In this document: in pieces, positions 33,139 to 33,142 of the stretch
How positions within the stretch are numbered: the stretch's first letter is position 1
Layout: each line of letters begins with the position of its first letter
Assembly (NCBI GenBank): GCA_015486215.1
Contig: WFSA01000183.1
Coordinates: 1-33,142, forward strand
Direction: 5' to 3'
Source: Anaerolineae bacterium
Lineage (GTDB): Bacteria > Chloroflexota > Anaerolineae > Promineifilales > Promineifilaceae
Length of the DNA stretch: 33,142 nucleotides
Notes under the pieces: model-generated
The model's input: only the letters and a program-made list of their open reading frames with translations
Databases searched by the model: none
Told to the model about the DNA's origin: nothing
Program-made: the position numbers and the translations under genes

Positions 33139-33142
33139 GACA

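Overview
The window looks like a chromosomal segment of a Chloroflexota bacterium, probably Anaerolineae-like. This is inferred from gene content and style: LysM–M23 peptidase, FHA-linked kinase, a MutL-like ASKHA protein in a membrane-gene cluster, PspA, and a nusA–ylxR–infB–rbfA–nrnA–truB–ribF block. No rRNA, tRNA, CRISPR, phage or transposase gene was seen. Most genes are housekeeping. The unusual content is in the spacers and in one short palindromic word scattered through the genes.

Layout. 1–1351 (+): end of a LysM/M23 cell-wall hydrolase. 1393–2541 (-): AT-rich AAA/DUF4143 ATPase, likely acquired. 2667–7577 (-): typA, a carboxylate-amine ligase and pepA. 7757–8986 (-): a kinase-like FHA protein lacking catalytic residues. 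9564–11036 (+): ECF-like sigma factor and DegV. 11072–12911 (-): hslO and a sugar-nucleotide epimerase. 13430–21027 (+): the transcription/translation operon from nusA to ribF, without rimP. 21264–27051 (-): coiled-coil membrane protein, TPR/zinc-ribbon membrane protein, PspA, and a four-module REC–HK–REC–pseudoHK protein. 27650–28366 (-): LPETG-bearing surface protein. 28762–33138 (-): four tightly packed genes (two membrane proteins, MutL-like ASKHA protein, unknown partner), possibly continuing past the window edge.

Repeats. Seven copies of a 112-bp hairpin element with ends GTATCTTCTCA/TGAGAAGATAC sit only between genes. Six have flanking 8-bp direct duplications (four exact, two 7/8), so it is a non-autonomous mobile element (MITE). 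One copy lies inside another repeat whose empty version is also present in this window, which shows the insertion directly. Several insertions split small inverted repeats. A related 123-bp element and a 207-bp palindromic element with a 9-bp duplication lie before the sigma-factor gene.

Two further patterns stand out. The palindrome ACGGCCGT occurs about 42 times by eye, when about 0.5 is expected, mostly inside genes; this resembles HIP1 of cyanobacteria. Short tandem repeats of period 8 (GCAAGTTT-like) or 7 (GATAATT-like) sit on or just after stop codons, and in two genes they encode the last residues. All counts were made by eye.
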